NCBI GenBank assembly: GCA_947629745.1
Contig: CANREZ010000002.1
Span: forward strand, 64,210-128,209
DNA length: 64,000 bases
Reading direction: 5' to 3'
Origin: an uncultured Clostridia bacterium
GTDB taxonomy: Bacteria; Bacillota; Clostridia; Christensenellales; UBA1242
Within the stretch, counting starts at the first letter, position 1. Each line of letters starts with the position of its first letter. Below are positions 39,681 through 49,429 of the stretch, one piece after another. A program made the position numbers and the translations under genes. Below the pieces are notes generated by a model. The model saw only the letters and a list, made by a program, of their open reading frames with translations. It did no database searches and was not told where the DNA came from.

Positions 39681-40934
39681 TCACATAATAGCAAGTGTCG
39701 GGTTGATGAAGAATATCATATCCTCCACAAATAGCATGGAGCATATTACTAGTATTATGCATATGATAGGAAGCATCGCTTGCCTACTTTTGCCTCGGAA
39801 TATAAATATGAGTGAGAGCAGTAGTAGAATGCTACCTACTAGTCCTATCTGATACAGGCTAGATAGATAGGCATTGTGAGGGGATGAGGGGACTTGTGGG
39901 ATATATCCCGCGCCAAGCCCTGCGCCAAAGAATAGTTGTAGTGGGTTATTTAATAGATATTTTGCAGTCTCCATCCATAGTGAGAACCGGCCTGTGAATA
40001 TCACATCCATCACACTTGCCGCGTCATGCGCACCCGATATATTTGAGACAAACCTTGACACATACACCGTGATTATCCCAGGCTTTGCTATGAGTATTAT
40101 CCCGCATATTAGTAGGAATACAAGTAGTGTTAATAGTGCCGAACGTGGAGCAATAATCATTCTGCCGATGAATATCACTACTAATAGTAGGATGAGTATT
40201 ACTAGGAACGCTTTGGATAGGGTAAATGCCCCACATAGACCAACTAATATGAATGCAATGACATAGACCATGCAACGCTTGTGGGATAAGATGTTGTAGC
40301 CAGTGAATGCTAGGGATATCTCGCATATCATGGCAAAGATATTTGGATTGGGGGTGAGTGCGCAAAATCTATCCCCACTAGATGTGTACATGATAGGGCA
40401 GTGAGAAATATTAAGACCGGGGATGAAATATAGCATAGATATTATGCTAGAAGTGATTATGCCAAGGGCGAGATAATTTGCACATTTCTCCAGTCTAAAA
40501 GTGTGCCCATCGCATGAGAAAGCAAGAAGTAGGATAAATAATATGATAAATAGTGATATCTTCACAAATTTGCTAAAATTGTATGGCCCGATAGGCAATA
40601 TCATATATAGGAAGAATAGCGATATAATTATAGTGCTTGGCACACTTAGCTTAATAGATCTAAATGATAGTGAGAAGAATTTAATAAAGAAAATGACTAC
40701 ACAGGCCACATAGAGGATGATGCTGATATTGCTATTTATCATGCAGTAGGGCAGACAAAATAATATTAAGCAAAACCCATCATCTTTTGGGCTAAAAATT
40801 ACTGCAAGCGCTAGATAGGGAAATAGGATATATGTTGTGATGGGGAAAATATAGCACATAGCAGAGAGTATGCATATTGCTGCAATATGCACAATTATCC
40901 CATATTTGACGAAAAAATTTTTTAGTCTATCCAT
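39681..40934 (-). CDS. O-antigen ligase/polymerase-like (Wzy_C) membrane protein
   Basis: Polytopic; 'FFGAGLGAGYIPQVPSSPHNAYLSSLYQIGLVGSILLLLSLI'. Confidence 0.8.
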   Translation of the reverse strand: MDRLKNFFVKYGIIVHIAAICILSAMCYIFPITTYILFPYLALAVIFSPKDDGFCLILFCLPYCMINSNISIILYVACVVIFFIKFFSLSFRSIKLSVPSTIIISLFFLYMILPIGPYNFSKFVKISLFIILFILLLAFSCDGHTFRLEKCANYLALGIITSSIISMLYFIPGLNISHCPIMYTSSGDRFCALTPNPNIFAMICEISLAFTGYNILSHKRCMVYVIAFILVGLCGAFTLSKAFLVILILLLVVIFIGRMIIAPRSALLTLLVFLLICGIILIAKPGIITVYVSRFVSNISGAHDAASVMDVIFTGRFSLWMETAKYLLNNPLQLFFGAGLGAGYIPQVPSSPHNAYLSSLYQIGLVGSILLLLSLIFIFRGKSRQAMLPIICIILVICSMLFVEDMIFFINPTLAIM

Positions 40935-41068
40935 GTACCACAAACTATGCTATTTAGTATGCAAGACGCCATACTTTCGCTACATGGATTATTGCCCAAT
41001 ACTAGTATCTCTAAAAGAATAAGTAGGCAAAGTGACGATAAATATTTACTAAAGTTATTTATTAAGTA

Positions 41069-41122
41069 CAATCCCCTCAGATTTCATACGCAATCAGCTC
41101 CCCGAACTTGTGGGCGCCTAAA
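41069..41122. repeat. Degenerate solo end of the dispersed repeat family
   Basis: caatcccctcag...cagctccccgaacttgtgggcgcc, cf. 2814-2865. Confidence 0.5.
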
Positions 41123-41154
41123 ATTAGTTAAAATAAGAATAATATTTGTCAAAA

Positions 41155-41186
41155 AGAAAAGACTACCATTGTGGTAGTCTTTTCTT
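41155..41186. terminator. Terminator hairpin
   Basis: aaaagactaccattgtggtagtctttt. Confidence 0.8.
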
Positions 41187-41442
41187 ATCTATCGCGATCA
41201 TCTTCATCAAGTATTCTATTCATTGCGGCTAATATCTCGGGGGAGAGGTCGGATGTTTTATCCCTAAGTGCCTCGTCTATTTCGGCGAGTTGCTCAGGTG
41301 ATAGCGTGTGATACTCGTCACCCTCCAATATCCTATCCATTTCGGCTATTGTATCAGGGCTAAGATCACTGTTTTGTGTACCCTGTGGCATATGTATTCT
41401 TGAAGTGCTCGAATGTGAAGTTGTAGGTCTACTCATATCCAT
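41185..41442 (-). CDS. Small acidic protein with three ~20-aa internal repeats
   Basis: SDLSPDTIAEMDRILEGD / TLSPEQLAEIDEALRDK / SDLSPEILAAMNRILDED. Confidence 0.65.
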   Translation of the reverse strand: MDMSRPTTSHSSTSRIHMPQGTQNSDLSPDTIAEMDRILEGDEYHTLSPEQLAEIDEALRDKTSDLSPEILAAMNRILDEDDRDR

Positions 41443-41752
41443 TTCTCCTCATATATAAAATTATACCAAAAATAGCGCCATTTGTCAATATTTACATGTA
41501 TATTGCTAGTATAACAGGAGACAAGCAAAAGTAGCAAGTTTTTGCATAAAATTGAGTGTAAAATTTTTACAAATCTTGGGGTCTAATAAATGTAGTGATT
41601 ATATTTGGAGATTTTTGTCGAATGGTGTTACAATATACTAGTCCCGCTTTGGGGTAACATAAAAATTTAAATAATAAATTATAACGATAAATTGCCCTAA
41701 GGCTAAAAGATTTTATTGACCAAAAAATAAAATTTGTAAAAATGGAGACACT

Positions 41753-44188
41753 ATGTTACTACTACAATATTTACTGATGAGTGGTATATTTGTTGCACTA
41801 GTAGCGACATATTTTTTGTTGAAAAAATTTCACAAACTAAATAAGTGGTACTTTAGGAGTATTGCACTAGTAATTGCTGCATTCTTCACATTCCGCTACA
41901 TGATGGGCAGAGACCAGATACAATATATCTACAAGCTCACAGGTGGACCGTTTGGCGATAACATGGGCCTAAATGCTCTAGCGCTTATCTCCAATTGGTT
42001 TTTCTACTCAGCAGTGTTACTAGTCGCAGTAGAGCCGTTCTTCAAGAATAAGACGGCAAAGAATATAATTAAACTCTTTGTCCTGCCAGTAGCCATATTT
42101 AGTTTTTGTGTCATAAAATGGCAATCAATCGGCGTTGTAGGGCAGAGTGCCTATGATGCTTTCTCATATAGAGCTGTGTTCCTTAGCATTGAGGTCGCGG
42201 GAGTGCTCGCGTATAGCTTCGTGTCATGGTTTAACGAACCATTTAAGCTAGGCAAAAAAGACGCACTAAGATTGCTCTATATCATCCCAATGCTACTTGC
42301 TACTATGCCGACCTACATGATCTCAGGATTATTTGGTTATGCAAATCTTAGCACGAGCATAAAGAATCTATCTTACTATCACAGGTTACTTCTATATATT
42401 GGATTCCTGCTGCCGGTGATACTATATGCATTCTTGCACAAAAAAGATTATGATACTAAGAAATTAGCCCTAGTCTACATATGTCTTGGCACGATGATAT
42501 CCTTTACCCTTGACTACAAATTCGTGGATATCACCCACATCACGAGCCTGCCACTGCATCTGTGCAACACGGCAATGTATCTCATGCCACTGTGCCTAAT
42601 ATTCAATATGAAGAGATTATTCTACTTCACATTATTTATCAACGTGTTAGGAGCGTTCCTAGCAATGGCTGTGCCAAACTACGACGCTGCGACAAATATC
42701 CTAGCGCCAAATCTTGTGAAGTTCTTCCTCAATCACTACATAGCGTTCTTCATGCCATTCCTGTTTGTGGCACTGGGTATGTTCGAGCGGCCGAAGCTAA
42801 AGCAATTCATCTACTCCATGGTAGCCTTCATGGTCTACTTCGTGCTAATACTATTCATCAATGCATGGTTCTCAAATTACGGCTCAGTCGATTATTTCTA
42901 TCTAAATACCGACTATATTGCAGAGAAATTGGGTGTTTGGGCGGAGAGTACTAGGAAATTCGTTTGGACGTTCAATATAAACGAGCTTAGTTTCACATTC
43001 TATCCGCTATATCAATTCCTATACTTCATAGTATACTGTTTCCTAGGGCTTGGGATGTGGTTCCTGTATGCATATTGTTTCTCAGTCGCGGACTTCTACA
43101 AAGATATGTTCGCAAGGAAGAAGCAAATCAAACTCGACCAACTCGCCTTAGAGGTAAAACTTGCAGGAAAATCAAAGGAGGAGCCAATGAATAAAGATGG
43201 CGAAAACATCATCGCGCTAAAAGGTTTTTCGAAGAAATACGCGTCTAGTAAGACTTATGCAGTAAAGGATGCGAATCTCGAAATTTACGGCGGCGAAATA
43301 TTCGGATTCCTAGGGCCAAACGGCGCAGGCAAGAGCACTATCATTAAGAGTATGGTGGGCATCCAGCCTATCACCGAGGGCGCTATCGAGATATGTGGAT
43401 ACGACGTCAATACTCAGCCTGTGCAGGCCAAGAGGGTAGTTGGCTTCGTGCCGGATCACTATGCTCTATATGAGAAATTAACTGGCAGAGAATATATCAA
43501 TTACATTGCAGATCTCTATGACGTGAGCATCGAGGATAGGACTAAGGCTATTGACAAATACGTGAAATTATTCGAACTAGAAGGCGCGTTTGATAATCAA
43601 ATGAAGACCTATTCTCATGGAATGAAGCAAAAGATTGCTATCATGGCAGCTCTTGTGCACAATCCAAGAGTTTGGATATTGGACGAGCCGTTGACCGGTC
43701 TCGACCCAAATAGCATATTCCAGGTAAAGGAATGTATGAAAGCGCACGCCAAGGCTGGCAACATTGTCTTCTTCTCAAGTCATATCATCGACGTGGTGGA
43801 GCGTATCTGTGACCGAATTGCTATTATCAAGAAAGGCAATATCCTCACTTGTAGGAAAGTGTCGGATATAGAAAAGGAATGTTCTCTTGAGGAATTTTAC
43901 CTAAAGACTATTGGCGAGCAAGACTTGATCGAAACTATGGCAAACGCAAATGAGGAGACGAAGTCAAACGAGGCAAATAGCGCTAAACAATCTACCAAGC
44001 CTAAGAAAGTAAAATCCGATAAGAAAGTATCTGCAAAGCAAACTAAATCGGCTAAATCAGCCGAGCAAAGTGCTGAGGGGAAAATTACTAAATCTCAAAA
44101 ACAAAAGTCTAAAGCGCCAGCAAAGAAAAAGACTGGCACTAAAGCAAAGAAAACTGCAGAGAAAAAACAAACTAAAGCAGCAAAATAA
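41753..44188 (+). CDS. Fusion: YwaF-like membrane domain + ABC ATPase + Lys/Ala-rich tail
   Basis: ITSLPLHLCNTAMYLMPL (YwaF-like); FLGPNGAGKST...YSHGMKQK...ILDEPLTGLDP; tail KSDKKVSAKQTKSAKSAEQ...KKTGTKAKKTAEKKQTKAAK. Confidence 0.85.
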   Translation: MLLLQYLLMSGIFVALVATYFLLKKFHKLNKWYFRSIALVIAAFFTFRYMMGRDQIQYIYKLTGGPFGDNMGLNALALISNWFFYSAVLLVAVEPFFKNKTAKNIIKLFVLPVAIFSFCVIKWQSIGVVGQSAYDAFSYRAVFLSIEVAGVLAYSFVSWFNEPFKLGKKDALRLLYIIPMLLATMPTYMISGLFGYANLSTSIKNLSYYHRLLLYIGFLLPVILYAFLHKKDYDTKKLALVYICLGTMISFTLDYKFVDITHITSLPLHLCNTAMYLMPLCLIFNMKRLFYFTLFINVLGAFLAMAVPNYDAATNILAPNLVKFFLNHYIAFFMPFLFVALGMFERPKLKQFIYSMVAFMVYFVLILFINAWFSNYGSVDYFYLNTDYIAEKLGVWAESTRKFVWTFNINELSFTFYPLYQFLYFIVYCFLGLGMWFLYAYCFSVADFYKDMFARKKQIKLDQLALEVKLAGKSKEEPMNKDGENIIALKGFSKKYASSKTYAVKDANLEIYGGEIFGFLGPNGAGKSTIIKSMVGIQPITEGAIEICGYDVNTQPVQAKRVVGFVPDHYALYEKLTGREYINYIADLYDVSIEDRTKAIDKYVKLFELEGAFDNQMKTYSHGMKQKIAIMAALVHNPRVWILDEPLTGLDPNSIFQVKECMKAHAKAGNIVFFSSHIIDVVERICDRIAIIKKGNILTCRKVSDIEKECSLEEFYLKTIGEQDLIETMANANEETKSNEANSAKQSTKPKKVKSDKKVSAKQTKSAKSAEQSAEGKITKSQKQKSKAPAKKKTGTKAKKTAEKKQTKAAK

Positions 44189-44233
44189 ACTACAAAACTT
44201 TGCAAACAAAAATAAACTAAAAAGGAGGGGCAA

Positions 44234-45880
44234 ATGCGAAACTTAAGAACACTCGTTATGATGCAGCTAAAGGACAAAATTGATTTTTCGTTCCTAAAGA
44301 GCAAGCAGAAGACAATTTTTAAAGTAGTATTCACTATTTTGAAGTTCGCTATCATCACTGGTCTAATATATCTTGGTTTCTCACTCGTGTCGGGTATGCG
44401 ACTAGTTTCACTTTTGCCTGGCATTCCAGTTGAGGTGCTAACTATCATTATCACACTTATGATGGGGCTATCGATACTAGCGTGTACATTTGGCCTCATG
44501 AAGAGCCTGTATTTCTCACTGGATAATAGAGTGCTACTCACCCTTCCTACTAGTAGACTTACTATTTTTGCATCAAAGTTACTCGTGTATTACATATATG
44601 AGATATTTAGGAATGTCACATACATCCTTCCAATATTCATAGCTTATGCAATGATAAATGGATATCCTATATACTTCTACCTATGGCTAATCCCGACATT
44701 CCTACTAATTACTGCAATTCCTGTGGTGATAGGAGCAATGCTTAGCATCCCTGCTATGTATATCTCAAATTTTGTGAAACGTTTCAAGTGGTTGGAGTTA
44801 CTGCTGCTTGCCGTTGGCGTAGGATTAGTCACATGGCTGCTTGTCACAGTCATTGGCATCATCCCAACTAATATTGACCTAATCGGTCAGTGGGGGACAA
44901 TCTTCTGGCAGATACAGGACTTCATATCAGCATTTGTCAAGGCAGCACTACCATTCTACTGGATAGTCACTAGTGTGGTTGGTGTGAAATATGGCATCAG
45001 GATAGATGTGGTGACTACACAGTCCCTATTATATTTCCTAGGGCTTGTTGGATTCGTCCTTGTGATGATAGGGCTAATACTATTAATAGTGAGGCCACTA
45101 TTCTTCCACATGATTAGCATTCCATTTGAATTTAGAAAGAATAATGAGATAAAGGAAAAGAAGAATCACAAACTCCCAGCATTCTGGTCCGCTATTAGGA
45201 AAGAAGTGGTGCTAAGCTACAGGCAGCAGAGCAAGTTTTATAGCTTGCTTTATGTCGTGGTCGGCACACCTATTGTGATACTATTATTAAACAAAATCTA
45301 TGCAGCGATGGATACTCGTATCAGTGGCACATATATGACAATTGCATTCAATGTGCTACTACTCTTACTCATCGTTTGTTCGTCAAATTCCTCTATGGCA
45401 AGCGTTTATTCCGAAGAAGGTGCATCATCGTATCTCATCAAAACCACGCCAAAACCATTCCTACAATCATTAGTCGCCAAGATCATTGTAAATGCAGTGG
45501 GAGTGTCAATATCTATTGGCGTGAGTGTGGGGATATTCGTGTGGTTCAGTAATATCAGCGTGGTAAATGGAATAATTATCTTCGTCATGGTGGATGCATT
45601 CTACCTAGGGCATTTACTATTCTCAGCATGCCTAGATATCATGAATCCTCAGACTGCGCAATACGCTACAACCGGTGAGGTTAGCAATAATCCAAATGAG
45701 ATCAAGTCGGTGATCGTGGCACTCGCTCTATCCAGTGTCATAGCGCTTGCTACATTCTTCTTAATTAGTGAGAATCCACTGAGTGTGTGGACGAAACTAA
45801 TGTGTGTTGGCCTCGTATTCCTAGCATGGGAAATCTACAACTACGTGAGCAAAATAAACGTTTATTATAAGGAAAAGTGA
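44234..45880 (+). CDS. ABC transporter permease
   Basis: 548 aa, about 12 hydrophobic segments, directly downstream of the ATPase fusion. Confidence 0.75.
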   Translation: MRNLRTLVMMQLKDKIDFSFLKSKQKTIFKVVFTILKFAIITGLIYLGFSLVSGMRLVSLLPGIPVEVLTIIITLMMGLSILACTFGLMKSLYFSLDNRVLLTLPTSRLTIFASKLLVYYIYEIFRNVTYILPIFIAYAMINGYPIYFYLWLIPTFLLITAIPVVIGAMLSIPAMYISNFVKRFKWLELLLLAVGVGLVTWLLVTVIGIIPTNIDLIGQWGTIFWQIQDFISAFVKAALPFYWIVTSVVGVKYGIRIDVVTTQSLLYFLGLVGFVLVMIGLILLIVRPLFFHMISIPFEFRKNNEIKEKKNHKLPAFWSAIRKEVVLSYRQQSKFYSLLYVVVGTPIVILLLNKIYAAMDTRISGTYMTIAFNVLLLLLIVCSSNSSMASVYSEEGASSYLIKTTPKPFLQSLVAKIIVNAVGVSISIGVSVGIFVWFSNISVVNGIIIFVMVDAFYLGHLLFSACLDIMNPQTAQYATTGEVSNNPNEIKSVIVALALSSVIALATFFLISENPLSVWTKLMCVGLVFLAWEIYNYVSKINVYYKEK

Positions 45881-46332
45881 TTATGAGGAAAGCGACTACT
45901 ATGTTAATAGCCTTGGTATTCGTGGCTTCCGTTGCAGCAATCAGTTTCTTTGGAATGCGCATGAAAGTGTACAACGAAGTCATCCCAGTATCCGAGATAG
46001 TTTGTCTCAATGAAACTAGCGGGGATATCAAGGTGACAGATGGTCCTGATAATAGGACGGTCATTCAAACGAAATTTACTACCCCTGCGGACAAGACTGC
46101 TCTTAGCGGCACTATGATCCAACTCATGGTGAGGGTCCTGCCGGATAACGCTACTACTAAGGGCGTTAGATACGTCTACGATACGGAGAATCCTAATGTG
46201 GAATTTTACGAAACCGAGAGTGGGGAGCAAACCGGACTTGTGTTATTTTATAACAAAGCCGTGATAGAAGTAAAAGTGATGTCAACCGACGGACGTCGTG
46301 TTGAGAAGAAATTGACAGTGGCAGCACTGTAA
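45877..46332 (+). CDS. Secreted/membrane-anchored Ig-like protein
   Basis: Overlaps upstream stop; N-terminal TM MRKATTMLIALVFVASVAAISFFGM. Confidence 0.6.
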   Translation: MIMRKATTMLIALVFVASVAAISFFGMRMKVYNEVIPVSEIVCLNETSGDIKVTDGPDNRTVIQTKFTTPADKTALSGTMIQLMVRVLPDNATTKGVRYVYDTENPNVEFYETESGEQTGLVLFYNKAVIEVKVMSTDGRRVEKKLTVAAL

Positions 46333-46397
46333 AATTATTTTGGTTATACTACACAAGTAACATTGTGTTTTATAATAATGTTTTCAAAAGGAGGAAA

Positions 46398-48737
46398 ATG
46401 GAAAACATGAAAAAATGCCTTACGGGAGTGTTAGCATTGCTTGTTTTATTCGTCGGGTGTTTTATCGTCAATGCATGTGGCGCTGAGGTCAAATTGTCCA
46501 ACGCTTATGTAGAAGACGGCACACTAGAGACAACTGTCGGATTGAACGAGCAAGTAGTAACAGACAACGTCGTGGCACACTTCGAGTTTAGTGATGGAAT
46601 AGAAGTTGTTGCCCAAGCAAGTGTACTAACATTCTCCAGCGTTGATACCTCAACTGCAGGTGCTAAGACACTCAAGATTAGTTATGTCTACAATGGCATT
46701 ACATTTAGTTTTGATGTATCTATTACCGTTACCGATGAGGGTCAACAAAGTAGTAGCCTGTTGACGAATTTTTCCAGCGAGTTGTTGACAGATTACAATG
46801 CAAATAAGTCTGCTACAGGGCAGCATGATGGATTCAAGATTACCGATCGTCCATTATTTGTTGGCGACGACAATCCATTCAATTTTAGATTAGTCGCAAA
46901 TGGTATTGACGAGAACGGTGACTTAGTCGTAGGCTCCGAGAACTTGACCATTGAGACCACGATGAAGGTCGAGCACAAAGTTTCTGGGGGGGGGTTCGTT
47001 GAACTCACCGGAGCCGATCTTGAAGAATATGTAAGAATCATCACAGACACGAACGAATTAGACTTCACTCAAAAGGCAGCAAATGAAAATGCAGTATTTA
47101 GAGTAACAGTCACTGCTACAAATATTGACCCAGTGCTATTCACTGGCAATAGTAGTTTTAGCACCGAACTAACCATTGTCGATGGTTGGAATGTATATGA
47201 TGCAAAGGATCTAAGTTTGTTTGATAATGTCCCTGACCACTATGGATATACTGATGTCAATGAGGGTTGGGCTGCATTGAAACAAAGTTGGGAACTAAAA
47301 GATAGCTGGAAATCACAAGGTGTCACTACATATAAGGACGTCACTACCAACGGAATTATTTTGCAAAGTGACATAGAATTACACGATAGCGATATCCCAT
47401 CTGCATATTTTGTAAGCGATAGTATCGCAAGCAGTTGGAGTAATATCCCACAGGGTCTAAATGTCGTTGGAGCCCTACGCAATAGGACCAATAGCGATGT
47501 TTATGGCAGAGAAATTGTGGATGCTTCGTTCAATATGTACGGTAATTATTTCCAAGTGGATGCTTCGAAATTATCCCGTGCAGTAACCGAAAAGGAAAAT
47601 GACGGAATTAGCGCAGCTAGCCAATTCGTTGGCGTTGAGGACGATAACAATCCTGAGACTTGGGGAACAGGGCACGCACTGACGATGAGCACCGCTCTAT
47701 TTGCTATTGGCCGTGGCAACAATACTTACGTAGGTCTAGAGAATACTGCAAATATCCAGGATGTTTCCTTCCTAGGTAATGCACAACGTAGCCAACAATC
47801 CAAATATTCCGGTGGAATTTCCGGACTAAAGACTTATGGACTCACCGCAACTTGGGATAATATCATATATCAAGATTTCTACAATGGATTTAATGTTACT
47901 GAAATTAGGAACAATGGACACTACGAACTCACTAATTCAAAAGGTTTCAATTGCTATTCCATGCTCATCTTCTGCTGGGGCAGCAATGACCTAGTAGTCG
48001 AGAACTGCGAATTGAAGGGTGCAGGTGGCCCAGTGTTAGTTGCTGACCACACCACAGATGGCACAGGAGGAGTTGAGTATAATCCAGAGACTGGTGCGGG
48101 TGGACAACCTGTTCATGTCAATTTCATCAATTGTGATCTTGAGAGTCTTGTTGATGGCAAGGAGCCATGGTTTGTTACATATGGAGCACAAGACATCGTC
48201 ACTAAATTAAAAACTAGCATAGGTCAATTATTGGGCAAAGCTCAATTATTCCAAACTAATCAAGCCTTACAGTATTTGTATCCAGAAATTTCTACTTTAC
48301 CACAAAAAACTGCAACCAAAAAGGTTGATGGTTATGAAGGTGACTATCTGAATGCAATTGCATTCTTTATGAAAGACGGTGCAGTTGAGTTAACAAGTCT
48401 TGTCAATTTAAGAGGATATGTAAGGGTATTTAATAGTAGAACTGAATATGAGGCATATTATGATGCTGAAGATCCAGTAAAGAATAACTATGGACTAGAT
48501 ATGGAAGAAGATTTAACTATTAAAAATTATGTCCAATCTAATCACAACTACTACTTCCAATCCAATACAGGTGGCTATGTGTCTTCTGCATTTGATGGAA
48601 CTAATGCAGCTGATACCACAGTAACAAATCTTTCACAAGGTAAATTCTATTTCTATGGTGACCTGCTAAATATCTATATGGGTAATGGCATGGGAGCTAT
48701 TATCAGCATGTGGGACGCACAAGTCCAAGCCGGCTAG
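46398..48737 (+). CDS. Large lipoprotein with N-terminal Ig-like domain
   Basis: Lipobox-like VNAC; RBS aaaaggagg before ATG 46398; G9 tract 46986-46994 in frame. Confidence 0.7.
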   Translation: MENMKKCLTGVLALLVLFVGCFIVNACGAEVKLSNAYVEDGTLETTVGLNEQVVTDNVVAHFEFSDGIEVVAQASVLTFSSVDTSTAGAKTLKISYVYNGITFSFDVSITVTDEGQQSSSLLTNFSSELLTDYNANKSATGQHDGFKITDRPLFVGDDNPFNFRLVANGIDENGDLVVGSENLTIETTMKVEHKVSGGGFVELTGADLEEYVRIITDTNELDFTQKAANENAVFRVTVTATNIDPVLFTGNSSFSTELTIVDGWNVYDAKDLSLFDNVPDHYGYTDVNEGWAALKQSWELKDSWKSQGVTTYKDVTTNGIILQSDIELHDSDIPSAYFVSDSIASSWSNIPQGLNVVGALRNRTNSDVYGREIVDASFNMYGNYFQVDASKLSRAVTEKENDGISAASQFVGVEDDNNPETWGTGHALTMSTALFAIGRGNNTYVGLENTANIQDVSFLGNAQRSQQSKYSGGISGLKTYGLTATWDNIIYQDFYNGFNVTEIRNNGHYELTNSKGFNCYSMLIFCWGSNDLVVENCELKGAGGPVLVADHTTDGTGGVEYNPETGAGGQPVHVNFINCDLESLVDGKEPWFVTYGAQDIVTKLKTSIGQLLGKAQLFQTNQALQYLYPEISTLPQKTATKKVDGYEGDYLNAIAFFMKDGAVELTSLVNLRGYVRVFNSRTEYEAYYDAEDPVKNNYGLDMEEDLTIKNYVQSNHNYYFQSNTGGYVSSAFDGTNAADTTVTNLSQGKFYFYGDLLNIYMGNGMGAIISMWDAQVQAG

Positions 48738-48841
48738 ATATAACTACAAGATAGAATGTGACATATCTCAAAATTATTAGTAAAAATGTGAGATATAAAT
48801 TCCATGCAGGAAAACACATTTAATAAATAAACAAAAAAAAA

Positions 48842-48868
48842 GAAGCAAGCAATTGCTTCTTTTTTTTG
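48842..48868 (+). terminator. Rho-independent terminator
   Basis: gaagcaagcaattgcttctttttttt. Confidence 0.85.
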
Positions 48869-48986
48869 TTTGTATTAAAAGCATCTAGTAGCCCTAGATG
48901 CTTTTAATATTTATGAGGATAAATTATCCCATATATAGATAGATGTAATTAATAAAATTATCTCATGCTCACATATTAAATATTTT

Positions 48987-49172
48987 CGTCCAGAGGCCGT
49001 GTTAAGAAAGAGCGTGGTTCTCGGGATGTTTGTGTGATAACACAAATCCGGGGACCCGAGCGTCCCAAACCGTCTCGAAGAGACTGGTTGGGGGTTCGCT
49101 GCAAGATATTGCAGGGTGTGCGGATAGCACACAGACTCCCTCTGGGATAAGTGAAGTTTTTTGATAAAAAAA
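48987..49172. other. Structured element 3' of tRNA-Arg with inverted T-arm/acceptor copy, two-hairpin insert, and 10-bp repeat of the tRNA end at its far edge
   Basis: ggttgggggttcg (49086-49098) + 36-nt insert + actccctctgg (49135-49145); cgtccagagg at 48987-48996 and 49178-49187. Confidence 0.8.
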
Positions 49173-49249
49173 TGGTGCGTCCAGAGGGAGTCGAACCCCC
49201 AACCTTTGGTTCCGTAGACCAACGCTCTATCCAATTGAGCTATGAACGC
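49173..49249 (-). tRNA. tRNA-Arg(ACG), CCA encoded
   Basis: gcgttcatagctcaattggatagagcgttggtctacggaaccaaaggttgggggttcgactccctctggacgcacca. Confidence 0.95.
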
Positions 49250-49429
49250 ACGCAAATATTTATTAACTATTAGACTATATACCAACATGACCTAATTGTC
49301 AAGTAAATATTTTTCATAACGCAAAAATTATTCAGCAATTGTGCTAGCCCTAACTAAATTTCGCGTCAAAACTATTGACTAGGGAAATTGTTTTGCTTAA
49401 AATTAAAGAAAGGTAAAAGGGTGAGCATA

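Noticed and set aside
48911-49288. 125-aa ORF with FIAQLDRALVYGTKGWGFDSLW
   Set aside because: Translation of the tRNA-Arg gene and its 3' element; not a protein.
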